Source of the DNA: Lentisphaeria bacterium
GTDB taxonomy: Bacteria; Verrucomicrobiota; Lentisphaeria; Victivallales; JAUVCU01
Length of the DNA stretch: 15,276 bases
Assembly: GCA_030590715.1 (NCBI GenBank)
Contig: JAUVCU010000007.1
Span: 1 to 15,276, forward strand
Direction: 5' to 3'
Numbering within the stretch: position 1 is the stretch's first letter; each line of letters starts with the position of its first letter. The translations under genes and the position numbers were made by a program. The notes beneath the pieces are model-generated. The model was not told the origin of the DNA. It was given only the letters and a program-made list of their open reading frames with translations, and did no database searches. Of this stretch, positions 1 through 6,737 are shown piece by piece.

Positions 1-14
1 GTCTGAAATTTCAT
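1..14 (-). CDS. Possible start of a further downstream gene (cut by window edge)
   Basis: An ATG on the minus strand at 14-12 opens a reading frame with four full codons (M-K-F-Q) before the window ends. It follows the second LptA-like gene by 12 bases, in the same direction. An lptB-type ABC ATPase is a common next gene in such clusters, and the few residues would not contradict that, but this is inference. There is no clear ribosome-binding site, so the call is weak. Confidence 0.25.
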
Positions 15-26
15 TTTCTATAAAAA

Positions 27-599
27 CTATAGTTTCTGGTCAATCATCCTAATGTGTCCATCGACAACATTCATCTCTTCTGAATCACGCCAGATCGTAA
101 TTTTAGATCCGTGAATCTCATTGATATCCTGAATAAGTACCGGTTTATCAGTCATAACAATCTCACCGGTTTTCATATCGTATACAACTTTTCCAGAAAT
201 AGATCGCTGTGGCGTCCCGTTTTCAGTTCTAATAATCAACACGCGATTATCTTTATCGCCGATAACGTCATCACTTCCATCTCTGTTTTTATAACAGATG
301 ATAGTTCGAAGCTCTCTCTTCGTCTTACCGTCAACAATATTGTCTTCCATGTAAAGTTCCATACGCTCACATTTGATCTCAAGCGTTTCACTCTCAACAA
401 CAACATTACCGATAAAAAGAGAAAGGTTCTTAGACATATCCATTTTCATCTCATCAGAATCGATGACCGTCGGCTTTTTCGATTTTCCTTCAGTACTCGT
501 TGTACCGGTATTAAACAGGCTATCCACCCCCTGCGAATAACCGAAACTCGTAACAAGTGTAAGAGCTACAGTCAAAAGCATTTTTATATTTAAAATCAT
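27..599 (-). CDS. LptA/OstA-like periplasmic protein, paralogue 1
   Basis: Predicted 190-residue exported protein of the OstA/LptA type, a family that bridges LPS across the periplasm. The N-terminus has a short signal-peptide-like hydrophobic stretch (MLLTVALTLVTSFGYSQ) ending near residue 23. The rest carries beta-rich repeats with the shared blocks FIGNVV, CERMEL and KPVLIQDINEI. The ATG at 599 is chosen because GAGGA sits 8 bases upstream; the open frame reaches further 5' but that extension overlaps the upstream gene and lacks a site. It lies 25 bases after a second gene of the same length and clear sequence similarity (625-1197), so the pair is a tandem duplication. Family membership is inferred from motifs, operon context and length; LptA identity is likely but unproven. 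Confidence 0.75.
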   Translation of the reverse strand: MILNIKMLLTVALTLVTSFGYSQGVDSLFNTGTTSTEGKSKKPTVIDSDEMKMDMSKNLSLFIGNVVVESETLEIKCERMELYMEDNIVDGKTKRELRTIICYKNRDGSDDVIGDKDNRVLIIRTENGTPQRSISGKVVYDMKTGEIVMTDKPVLIQDINEIHGSKITIWRDSEEMNVVDGHIRMIDQKL

Positions 600-624
600 T
601 TTTATGTCCTCAATTATTGTGGAA

Positions 625-1197
625 TTAAAAGAAACGAGTCTTAACATCACCAGCAACGTGCATTTTATCAGAATCACGCCATACTGTGATTTTATCGCCA
701 CGGATTTCATTCATTCCCTGAACAAGAACCGGCTTCCCTGTCAATACGATCTCTCCAGAAACAACGTTGTAGACGACTTCACCGGCAATACCTTTCTGCG
801 AGCCACTTACAGCATCCTTTCCTGCAGGTTGATTGCGAACAATCTCGACCCTCTCAACCGCAGTATCGGAACTTTTTGTTCCTTCCATATTCTGGTAGCA
901 GCGGATAAATTTAAGTTCGCGCTTCTTCTTACCTTTTACTTCGATCTCTTCAAAGCTCAATTCCATTCTTTCGCAGGTAATGCTGAATTCAGGACTTAAC
1001 GCAACTACGTTACCGATAAAGATCGCAAGGTTTGGTTTGTACTCAAGCTGCTCCGAAGTAATCTTCGTCGGCTTTTGTTCTATCCCTTTTTGATCAGAAG
1101 CACCACCGAAAAGATCACCAATGCCTGATTGCGCATAACCACTGAAGCTCACGCCAAGGACAAAGACACACATAACAAATATTTTTTTAACAACCAT
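625..1197 (-). CDS. LptA/OstA-like periplasmic protein, paralogue 2
   Basis: Second 190-residue OstA/LptA-like protein. It has a cleavable-looking signal peptide (basic VVKK, hydrophobic core, ending near GYAQ at about residue 23). Mature-part blocks match its neighbour: FIGNVV, CERMEL, KRELKFIRCYQN, GEVVYNVVSGEIVLTGKPVL and KITVWRDSDKM. Such proteins form beta-jellyroll bridges that carry LPS from LptC toward the outer membrane LptD. The start has TAAGG upstream, overlapping the stop of the LptC-like gene 12 bases away, which suggests coupled translation. The C-terminal ends of the two paralogues differ (here KTRFF), so they may have separate partners. Family assignment rests on motifs and context. 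Confidence 0.77.
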   Translation of the reverse strand: MVVKKIFVMCVFVLGVSFSGYAQSGIGDLFGGASDQKGIEQKPTKITSEQLEYKPNLAIFIGNVVALSPEFSITCERMELSFEEIEVKGKKKRELKFIRCYQNMEGTKSSDTAVERVEIVRNQPAGKDAVSGSQKGIAGEVVYNVVSGEIVLTGKPVLVQGMNEIRGDKITVWRDSDKMHVAGDVKTRFF

Positions 1198-1209
1198 AAA
1201 ATCTCAACC

Positions 1210-1737
1210 TTATTTATCGTTTTCGTTATTGCGAAGAACAACAGTTACATTGCTTCTTATTCTCAAAGAGTTTGTCTTTTGATCCATATCAAACCCAACA
1301 CCGTCAATATCTATGGATTCAGTTCTAAACTGAAGTAGTTGATCACCTTCAACCGCACTAGTCGCACGATTGTATGATGCTTTTGACGTTTTATAGAAAG
1401 CTTTTGAGTCAGGCTGTGCTTTCCAGAAAGAGCTTACCTTGTCACTTCCTTCAGCAGCGTCATCAATTGAATAAAACTCAATAGCTCTATTGTCTTTCAG
1501 ATCTGCTACACTCACGTCTTTCTTTACAAAATCAACAAGTACATCATCCATTTCAATAACGACTCCGCTTGGCAATGCATAGCTGGAGTACATCATAAAC
1601 TGAAGATTTCCATTTTTGTCGTACTCTGGAAACTTCACCCCTTCAATCACGCCGGAAACTGTTTCCGCATTAAGAGTGAAACTTACCAAAAATAGCGCAA
1701 AAACTAGGAAATATATCTTTGCATTAATTCGTCCCAT
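1210..1737 (-). CDS. lptC: LptC-like LPS export protein
   Basis: 175-residue protein with one N-terminal hydrophobic segment (about residues 7-23, then LNA-E) that could be a signal peptide or membrane anchor, followed by a beta-rich periplasmic domain. Size and design fit LptC, which links the inner-membrane LptBFG transporter to LptA. It sits immediately before two LptA-like genes and overlaps the end of kdsC by 34 bases, the usual kdsC-lptC-lptA order. The ATG at 1737 has AGGAG 8 bases upstream, inside kdsC, and no other ATG lies before residue 48, so this start is firm. Sequence similarity to LptC is weak by eye, so the name leans on gene order and architecture. Confidence 0.65.
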   Translation of the reverse strand: MGRINAKIYFLVFALFLVSFTLNAETVSGVIEGVKFPEYDKNGNLQFMMYSSYALPSGVVIEMDDVLVDFVKKDVSVADLKDNRAIEFYSIDDAAEGSDKVSSFWKAQPDSKAFYKTSKASYNRATSAVEGDQLLQFRTESIDIDGVGFDMDQKTNSLRIRSNVTVVLRNNENDK

Positions 1738-2222
1738 TTACCCTGCTCCTTTATTAGCCAGTCGAGAACTTCACGAACTGCTCCGTGCCCTCCGGCATTT
1801 TTTGTCCTGATATCACAAAAATCACCAATATAATCAGGAGAATCTGCAACCGTCACAGCAATCCCAACTTTTGTCATAATTGGAATATCAATCACATCGT
1901 CACCTACGTAAAGACATTCTTCCGGTTTAAGATCAAAGTCAACCAGCAGTTTATTAAAAGCTTCGCGTTTGTCTTTCTGGTTTTCATATAAAAAACTAAA
2001 ACCAAGTTCATCTGCACGCTTTTTGTTAGCTTTTGCCGAACGACCGGAAACAGCGCCGACAATCAATCCGGCACGCATCGCCATTTTGATTCCGTGACCA
2101 TCACGAACGTTAAAAAACTTGATCTCATCATTTTCACTGTAACCACAGCGGCCGTCAGTCAAAACGCCGTCTATATCAAGCAGAATTGCCTTGATCTTTT
2201 TTGCTTTACTTTCCAAGCTCAT
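1704..2222 (-). CDS. kdsC: Kdo-8-phosphate phosphatase (HAD superfamily)
   Basis: 172-residue phosphatase that releases phosphate from 3-deoxy-D-manno-octulosonate 8-phosphate to give Kdo, in the cytoplasm. HAD motif I is DIDGVLTDG with nucleophile Asp16 and acid/base Asp18; motif II is VSGR (Ser59); a Lys near residue 83-85 fits motif III; motif IV is GDDVID at 107-112. The C-terminal AGGHGAVRE segment is typical of KdsC, and the short cap-less length is that of the tetrameric C0 type. It overlaps the end of kdsA by 17 bases and its ATG has GAAGG 7 bases upstream. Confident assignment. Confidence 0.95.
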   Translation of the reverse strand: MSLESKAKKIKAILLDIDGVLTDGRCGYSENDEIKFFNVRDGHGIKMAMRAGLIVGAVSGRSAKANKKRADELGFSFLYENQKDKREAFNKLLVDFDLKPEECLYVGDDVIDIPIMTKVGIAVTVADSPDYIGDFCDIRTKNAGGHGAVREVLDWLIKEQGKWDELMQRYIS

Positions 2223-3018
2223 ATATCGCCTTCACAGATTTTAGTACTTCAGCAGCACCTTTAAAGTCAAGAGAGTTCGGTCCATCGCATTTCGCATTGT
2301 CCGGATCCGGATGAACTTCCATAAACAGAGCATCGATTCCTGCAGCGGCAGCGGCACGAGCAAGAGGAGCAACGAATTCACGGTCTCCTCCGGAACAGTT
2401 ACCAAGTCCACCAGGACGCTGAACAGAGTGAGTTGCATCGAATACAACAGGAACACCCATTGCTTTCATAATCGGGAACGAACGCATGTCAACTACAAAA
2501 TTATGGTAACCAAAAGTAGTTCCACGTTCGCAAAGCATGATTTTATCGTTACCAGTGCTCTTTACTTTATTAATCGCATTGATCATATCTTCAGGTGCAA
2601 CAAATTGACCTTTCTTGATATTAATAACTTTATTTGTCTCTCCGACAGCAACGAGAAGATCAGTCTGACGACATAGGAATGCTGGAATTTGAATGATATC
2701 AGCAACTTGGGCAATAGCTTTTGCCTGACTGCTTTCGTGGATGTCAGTAACAATTGGAAGGTCGAACTCCCTTTTAATTTTTGCAAGAAGCTCAAGTCCT
2801 TCATCAAGACCAGGTCCGCGAAATGATTCTACAGATGAGCGGTTTGCCTTATCAAAAGATGCTTTAAAAACATAATTAACATCGAGTTCTTCACATAACT
2901 TCTTCAAATATTCTGCAGTACGAGCGCAGATATCATAGTTTTCTGCCGAACAAGGTCCTGAAAGAAGAAGTAGTTTTTCTCCGATCACTATATCTTTTGT
3001 AATATTAAATGTATTCAT
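2206..3018 (-). CDS. kdsA: Kdo-8-phosphate synthase
   Basis: 270-residue 2-dehydro-3-deoxyphosphooctonate aldolase, condensing phosphoenolpyruvate and arabinose 5-phosphate. Recognisable stretches are LLSGPCSAEN (19-27), FKASFDKANRSS, IPAFLCRQTDLL, LCERGTTFGY, FDATHSVQRPGG and MEVHPDPDNAKCDGPN. Cys23 stands where metal-dependent KdsA enzymes have a metal-binding cysteine and the E. coli enzyme has Asn; the His, Glu and Asp of FDATH, MEVHP and CDGPN would complete the site. The ATG at 3018 has AGGA upstream. It lies 30 bases after kdsB and overlaps kdsC. Family is certain; the metal-dependent class is inferred from the cysteine. Confidence 0.96.
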   Translation of the reverse strand: MNTFNITKDIVIGEKLLLLSGPCSAENYDICARTAEYLKKLCEELDVNYVFKASFDKANRSSVESFRGPGLDEGLELLAKIKREFDLPIVTDIHESSQAKAIAQVADIIQIPAFLCRQTDLLVAVGETNKVINIKKGQFVAPEDMINAINKVKSTGNDKIMLCERGTTFGYHNFVVDMRSFPIMKAMGVPVVFDATHSVQRPGGLGNCSGGDREFVAPLARAAAAAGIDALFMEVHPDPDNAKCDGPNSLDFKGAAEVLKSVKAIYELGK

Positions 3019-3048
3019 TTTTTATCCTAGTTTTTATAATAAGAGTGA

Positions 3049-3789
3049 TTACTTAGACTGAAGTTCACGGACTTTCTTTTCCGCCAGCTCCAAATCTTCC
3101 GGAGTATCAATTCCGATACTTTCCAGATCACTCAAATGTACATATATGTTAATCCCATTCTCAAGAGCACGAAGCTGCTCAAGTTTTTCACATTGTTCCA
3201 GTCTGCCTTCCGGCAGAGAAACAAAACGTTCAAGCACATCCCTACGGTACGCATAGATACCCCAATGACGGTACGTCTGTGTATCAAAATCATCCTCTCT
3301 CTGGTACGGAACCATTGAACGGGAGAAATACAGTGCGAACTGGTTGTCATCGAAAACACATTTCACAATATTAGGGTTGTTTGCAACTTCCGATCTAACG
3401 GCGGGAACTGCGACAGTACCCATCTCTATATTCTCGTTTTCTATCATTTTGTCAATAAGCTCATCTATAACAGATACAGGAATTAATGGTTCGTCCCCTT
3501 GAACATTGATAATAATATCGCCTTCAACATTCGACACAGCTTCCCAGATACGGTCTGTTCCTGATGGATGATTCGCGTCGGTCATAATCACTTTTCCACC
3601 GAATGACTCGACAACTGCTGCAACTTTTTCGTTGTCAGTAGCAACGTAAACCTCATCGGCTTTAGACGAAACAGCTTTTTCGTATACCCATTGAATAATC
3701 GGTTTACCTGCAAGCAAAGCGATAACTTTTGCGGGGAAGCGAGTACTTCCGTAACGCGCGGGGATAACGGCAATAGTCTTTCTCGACAT
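3049..3789 (-). CDS. kdsB: CMP-Kdo synthetase
   Basis: 246-residue 3-deoxy-manno-octulosonate cytidylyltransferase, which activates Kdo with CTP for transfer to lipid A. Motifs: IPARYGSTRFPAK at 9-21 (nucleotide binding), TDANHPSGTDR at 70-80, NVQGDEPLI at 95-103 and, later, HWGIYAYRRDVLERF and LEQLRALENG. Length matches the roughly 250 residues usual for the family. The ATG at 3789 is preferred over a TTG seven codons earlier because a perfect AAGGAGGA lies 8 bases upstream, and this start leaves one base after the rfaE1 stop codon. The N-terminus MSRKTIAVIPARYGS also fits the family. Translation is probably coupled to rfaE1. Confidence 0.96.
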   Translation of the reverse strand: MSRKTIAVIPARYGSTRFPAKVIALLAGKPIIQWVYEKAVSSKADEVYVATDNEKVAAVVESFGGKVIMTDANHPSGTDRIWEAVSNVEGDIIINVQGDEPLIPVSVIDELIDKMIENENIEMGTVAVPAVRSEVANNPNIVKCVFDDNQFALYFSRSMVPYQREDDFDTQTYRHWGIYAYRRDVLERFVSLPEGRLEQCEKLEQLRALENGINIYVHLSDLESIGIDTPEDLELAEKKVRELQSK

Positions 3790-3790
3790 G

Positions 3791-4804
3791 TTACAGATCC
3801 TCCTTCTCAAAACTTTTGATCACTTCATTAATATCAACAGAAACGGTACCGACTTTACCAACAACAACACCAGCTGCGTGGTTTGCAAAAACAGCGGCTT
3901 CTTCTCCACTTGCATCACTTAGCAGCGCGAGAGTGAATGCTGAGATCACCGTATCACCGGCTCCGGACACATCAAACACTTCCTGAGCTTGTGTCGGAAT
4001 AGAAACGAAACTGCCATCTTTCTTAAAGAGCGCCATTCCCTGCGCACCCAAAGTAATAAGAAGATAATCAGGGTTCCACGTTTCACGAAGTTTTGCAGCC
4101 ACTTCCATCAAGGCCACATCGTCCTCAACAGGGCAAACAGGCTCCGAGCAGTAAAGTCCAGCTAATCCAAAAGCTTCATTTCTATTAGGAGTCATCAGAG
4201 TCAGGCCTTCAACGTGAAGCGGATGTCCCGGATGAGGATCAAGTGCGACAGTGATTCCTGCAGGCTTTGCTTTCTCCAGGACTTTCTCGATCATACCCGC
4301 ATCAAGAAGACCTTTTGCGTAATCTTCAAAAATAATCGCGTCTACGCTTTTGTTTGCAATCTGCACCAAAAGAGATTCAACGATCTGTTCACGCACAGAA
4401 AACTCGACATCGCCTAGATCTTCATAATCGATTCGAAGCAGCTGTTGTCCTCCTGCTACGACTCGCTGTTTTTCGATAGTCTTACGGCTGCGGTCAACAA
4501 CCATATGCGAACGGTCAATACCGTAACTTTCCAGAAGAGTTGTCAATTCGCGACCAGCCATATCATCTCCCTGAACACCGAATGCTTTAACATTCCCGCC
4601 AAGAGTTACGACATTGCGCATAACATTAGAAGCACCACCAAGGCACTGAGTTTTTTTCTTTACATGTACAACCGGCACTGGAGCCTCAGGAGAAATCCGA
4701 GATGCTTCTCCCCATACATAAGAATCGATCATCACGTCACCAACTACGGCAACCTTCTTATCTCCAAATGCTGAGACCACCTCATGTAATCTTTCTAATT
4801 TCAT
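3791..4804 (-). CDS. rfaE1: D-glycero-beta-D-manno-heptose-7-phosphate kinase
   Basis: 337-residue PfkB/ribokinase-family sugar kinase matching the N-terminal half of HldE (RfaE domain I), which phosphorylates heptose 7-phosphate at C1 in the ADP-heptose pathway. Motifs: VVGDVMIDSYVWGEASRISP early, CLGGASNVMRN at 54-64, TPNRNEA near 205 and DVSGAGDT at 278-285 with catalytic base Asp284. The protein ends soon after the kinase domain, so the cytidylyl/adenylyltransferase half (rfaE2) must be encoded elsewhere. The ATG at 4804 (GGA 8-10 bases upstream) is preferred to a TTG four codons earlier. It is separated by 52 bases from the gene before it and by one base from the kdsB start. Confidence 0.9.
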   Translation of the reverse strand: MKLERLHEVVSAFGDKKVAVVGDVMIDSYVWGEASRISPEAPVPVVHVKKKTQCLGGASNVMRNVVTLGGNVKAFGVQGDDMAGRELTTLLESYGIDRSHMVVDRSRKTIEKQRVVAGGQQLLRIDYEDLGDVEFSVREQIVESLLVQIANKSVDAIIFEDYAKGLLDAGMIEKVLEKAKPAGITVALDPHPGHPLHVEGLTLMTPNRNEAFGLAGLYCSEPVCPVEDDVALMEVAAKLRETWNPDYLLITLGAQGMALFKKDGSFVSIPTQAQEVFDVSGAGDTVISAFTLALLSDASGEEAAVFANHAAGVVVGKVGTVSVDINEVIKSFEKEDL

Positions 4805-4856
4805 ATATTTATCCAAAAAATTAATATTTTTAAATTAAAGAATTCTGCAGTACAGC

Positions 4857-5315
4857 TTACTTAGAAATGCGTATATCGGACTCGATTGTGCTGATATAGC
4901 TGGAAGCTGATTCCAGCTCTTCAGTTCTCACGTATGATGCACCTTTTGTCCATCCTCGAACAATAGTTTCGAACCGACTAAGATCTTCCATAACCTCGCG
5001 AACCTGCGGTCTTGTCATTTTTCCGCTATTCACTCGAAGATATCGGGCAATATTATCCAGACAGTCTCCAACCAACTCGACTTCTCCAGTAACAACAATC
5101 TTCTTAAGCTTCTTAACTTTAGCGCGTAAAGAATCTTCAAGGTCGACCATTCCCTGCTTCGCCACTTCCTTTTCATGAATCTGTTCATCCATAAGTTTGT
5201 TTGGAAGCCAGGATACCAAAAGTAGTTCTGATGCAAGCACTACAACAAACATCAACAACGCAGCGTATGTAACATAGTCGGGTTTGCGTGGAGTTTTGTT
5301 AAACGTATTTTCCAA
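4857..5315 (-). CDS. Small single-pass membrane protein of unknown function, TTG start
   Basis: 152-residue protein I do not recognise. One hydrophobic segment spans about residues 14-36 after a short cytoplasmic-looking, basic N-terminus. The remainder is charged, mostly helical and probably periplasmic, with coiled-coil-like runs at about 42-75 and 95-120. The frame opens with TTG at 5315: AGGAG lies exactly 7 bases upstream, and no in-frame ATG precedes the membrane segment, so TTG initiation is well supported. It is the first gene of the Kdo/LPS-transport operon, 52 bases before rfaE1. A role in LPS or envelope assembly is guessed from position only. It could also be a division- or scaffold-type helper. 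Confidence 0.75.
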   Translation of the reverse strand: MENTFNKTPRKPDYVTYAALLMFVVVLASELLLVSWLPNKLMDEQIHEKEVAKQGMVDLEDSLRAKVKKLKKIVVTGEVELVGDCLDNIARYLRVNSGKMTRPQVREVMEDLSRFETIVRGWTKGASYVRTEELESASSYISTIESDIRISK

Positions 5316-5360
5316 AGATAGTCTCCTAAAACGATTAATCTAAAGTATCAAAAAGATGAG

Positions 5361-5388
5361 ACAATAAGCCGAGATTAAAGAAAGGCAA
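5361..5388 (-). promoter_or_regulatory. Candidate sigma70 promoter of the LPS operon
   Basis: On the minus strand TTGCCT (5388-5383) and TATTGT (5366-5361) are 16 bases apart, each matching the consensus at four of six positions. Transcription would start near 5354, giving a leader of about 40 bases before the TTG start. The position is right for the operon head but the match is mediocre. Confidence 0.3.
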
Positions 5389-5429
5389 ACAAAGGCCGTT
5401 TAATATTTTCACTTTCCCCTTATATATAC

Positions 5430-5455
5430 AGAGCCTTTAAAAAGCTCTTTTTTTT
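5430..5455 (+). terminator. Hairpin followed by T8 in the leader region of coaD
   Basis: AGAGC and GCTCT pair across a short A/T-rich loop whose TTT/AAA can extend the stem past one bulged C; eight T residues follow directly. It has the form of an intrinsic terminator on the plus strand. No plus-strand gene ends just before it, so it could be a transcription attenuator for coaD, the end of a short RNA, or chance. Stem is weak. Confidence 0.3.
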
Positions 5456-5527
5456 GAAAGGGTGGATTGAATAATCGGCAAAGAACACAAGGATATGGTT
5501 CCAAAAAACTAAAATAGAGAATATCAA

Positions 5528-6016
5528 ATGAATTCTGTAATATACCCGGGAAGCTTCGATCCTATAACAAATGGTCATTTGGACCTTATAGAGCGGGCTA
5601 GTAAAATTTTTGACAAAGTATATGTAGCGACGGCGATGAACGACGAGAAGAAACCACTCTTTTCGACAAATGAGCGTGTTGAGTTGCTTAAAGAGGTTTG
5701 CGCACATTTAGACAATATTGAAGTAATCAACTTCGATGGACTTCTTGTGGATATAGTATCTCGACTCGACGTTTCGGCTGTATTAAGAGGACTACGAGCG
5801 GTTACCGACTTTGAGTTTGAGCTTCAGATGGCCCTAATGAACAGACAACTAAATAAAAAATGTGAAACAATTTTCATGGCGCCGAGCCCGCAATATTCAT
5901 TTGTCAGCTCAACAATCATTAAGGAGATTGCACGCCACGACGGAGACATATCGAAATATGCTCCGGCAAAAGTACTAAGCGCATTAAACGACAAAAAGAA
6001 GGAAGGAAGGTTATGA
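5528..6016 (+). CDS. coaD: Phosphopantetheine adenylyltransferase
   Basis: 162-residue PPAT, which transfers AMP from ATP to 4'-phosphopantetheine in the penultimate step of coenzyme A synthesis. The HxGH-type nucleotidyltransferase motif appears as PGSFDPITNGH (7-17, with the family's T at the first position), RGLRAVTDFEFE at 87-98 and the ISSTxxR-type motif as VSSTIIKE at 126-133. Length is the family norm. The stop overlaps the next start (ATGA at 6013-6016), so translation is likely coupled to the DUF177 gene. The ribosome-binding site is weak (AGAG). It lies 212 bases from, and divergent to, the LPS operon. Confidence 0.96.
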   Translation: MNSVIYPGSFDPITNGHLDLIERASKIFDKVYVATAMNDEKKPLFSTNERVELLKEVCAHLDNIEVINFDGLLVDIVSRLDVSAVLRGLRAVTDFEFELQMALMNRQLNKKCETIFMAPSPQYSFVSSTIIKEIARHDGDISKYAPAKVLSALNDKKKEGRL

Positions 6017-6492
6017 TAAAAATTATTGTAGACAACCTAACTATTGAGGGAATAAGATACGAAGGCGAGGAACCTGCAGCACTACTGAAAGTATCAGAAG
6101 ACACACCTCTTGAAATATCCGCACCAATAGAATACGACTTTGTAGCTTCAATTGCCGCCACCGATGTAATTATCAGAGGAGAGGTATGGACAACAGTTAA
6201 AGGACAATGCGGAAGATGCCTTTGCGACATTGAACTTGAAGCCGCAAACGAAGATGTCTGCCACCTGATTGAAGACCCCGGTCAAGGGGAGATTAACATA
6301 ACAGACAAAATCCTGGAAGATCTGAGCGTCGCTCTCCCTGCAAACCTACTGTGTTCAGATGACTGCAAAGGGCTCTGCACTAAATGTGGATGTTCTTTGA
6401 ACAAAGAAACATGCGAATGTGATCAGGAAAACACAAAAACAGAGATAAAAAATGTTTGGGGCGATTTAGACAAATTAGATATTGACAACTAA
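6013..6492 (+). CDS. DUF177 (YceD-type) protein, Cys-rich
   Basis: 159-residue member of the DUF177/YceD family, usually encoded just before rpmF, as here, and associated with ribosomal RNA accumulation. Two metal-site-like clusters are visible: CGRC at 66-69 and a C-terminal set Cys118, Cys122, Cys125, Cys127, Cys134 and Cys136 in the familiar pattern CKGLCTKCGCSLN...CEC. The E. coli YceD lacks some of these, but many other bacterial members have them. It overlaps coaD by four bases and is followed 63 bases later by rpmF. The ATG has GGAAGG just upstream. Biochemical role unknown; a link to ribosome assembly is family knowledge. Confidence 0.88.
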   Translation: MIKIIVDNLTIEGIRYEGEEPAALLKVSEDTPLEISAPIEYDFVASIAATDVIIRGEVWTTVKGQCGRCLCDIELEAANEDVCHLIEDPGQGEINITDKILEDLSVALPANLLCSDDCKGLCTKCGCSLNKETCECDQENTKTEIKNVWGDLDKLDIDN

Positions 6493-6555
6493 TTATCAGA
6501 TGCTAAATTTTCACCCCTTTTTCCATAAACAAACATCAATAGGAGATTATATAAA

Positions 6556-6735
6556 ATGGCTGTACCAAAAAGAAAGACATCGAAGATGAAGAAGCGCATG
6601 CGCAAAGCCGCTAACCGTTACAAAGGTATTCAAGCTACATACTGCACAGCATGTAACGAACCAGTAATTCCACACCGTGCTTGTAAAGCATGTGGAACTT
6701 ACAACGGGAAACAGGTTCTAGCAGTTTCTGAGTAA
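6556..6735 (+). CDS. rpmF: 50S ribosomal protein L32
   Basis: 59-residue L32, a large-subunit ribosomal protein. The translation begins MAVPKRKTSKMKKRMRKA, typical of the family, and includes CTAC (30-33) and CKAC (43-46), so it is the zinc-ribbon (C+) form. The ATG at 6556 is preceded by AGGAG with a spacing of 10. It is followed two bases later by plsX, the standard rpmF-plsX order. Confidence 0.98.
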   Translation: MAVPKRKTSKMKKRMRKAANRYKGIQATYCTACNEPVIPHRACKACGTYNGKQVLAVSE

Positions 6736-6737
6736 TC

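Noticed and set aside
15..30. Short inverted repeat CTATA/TATAG after the first LptA-like gene as a terminator
   Set aside because: Only five A/T-rich pairs and no adequate T run; the operon may continue past the window edge.
111..593. Open frame on the plus strand opposite the first LptA-like gene
   Set aside because: The product has no family features; the minus-strand gene has signal peptide, ribosome-binding site and a paralogue.
600..710. 5' extension of the first LptA-like gene to 710
   Set aside because: It would overlap the upstream gene by more than 80 bases, put extra residues before the signal peptide, and ignore the good GAGGA site before 599.
3790..3810. TTG start for kdsB at 3810
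   Set aside because: The ATG at 3789 has an ideal ribosome-binding site and matches the family N-terminus.
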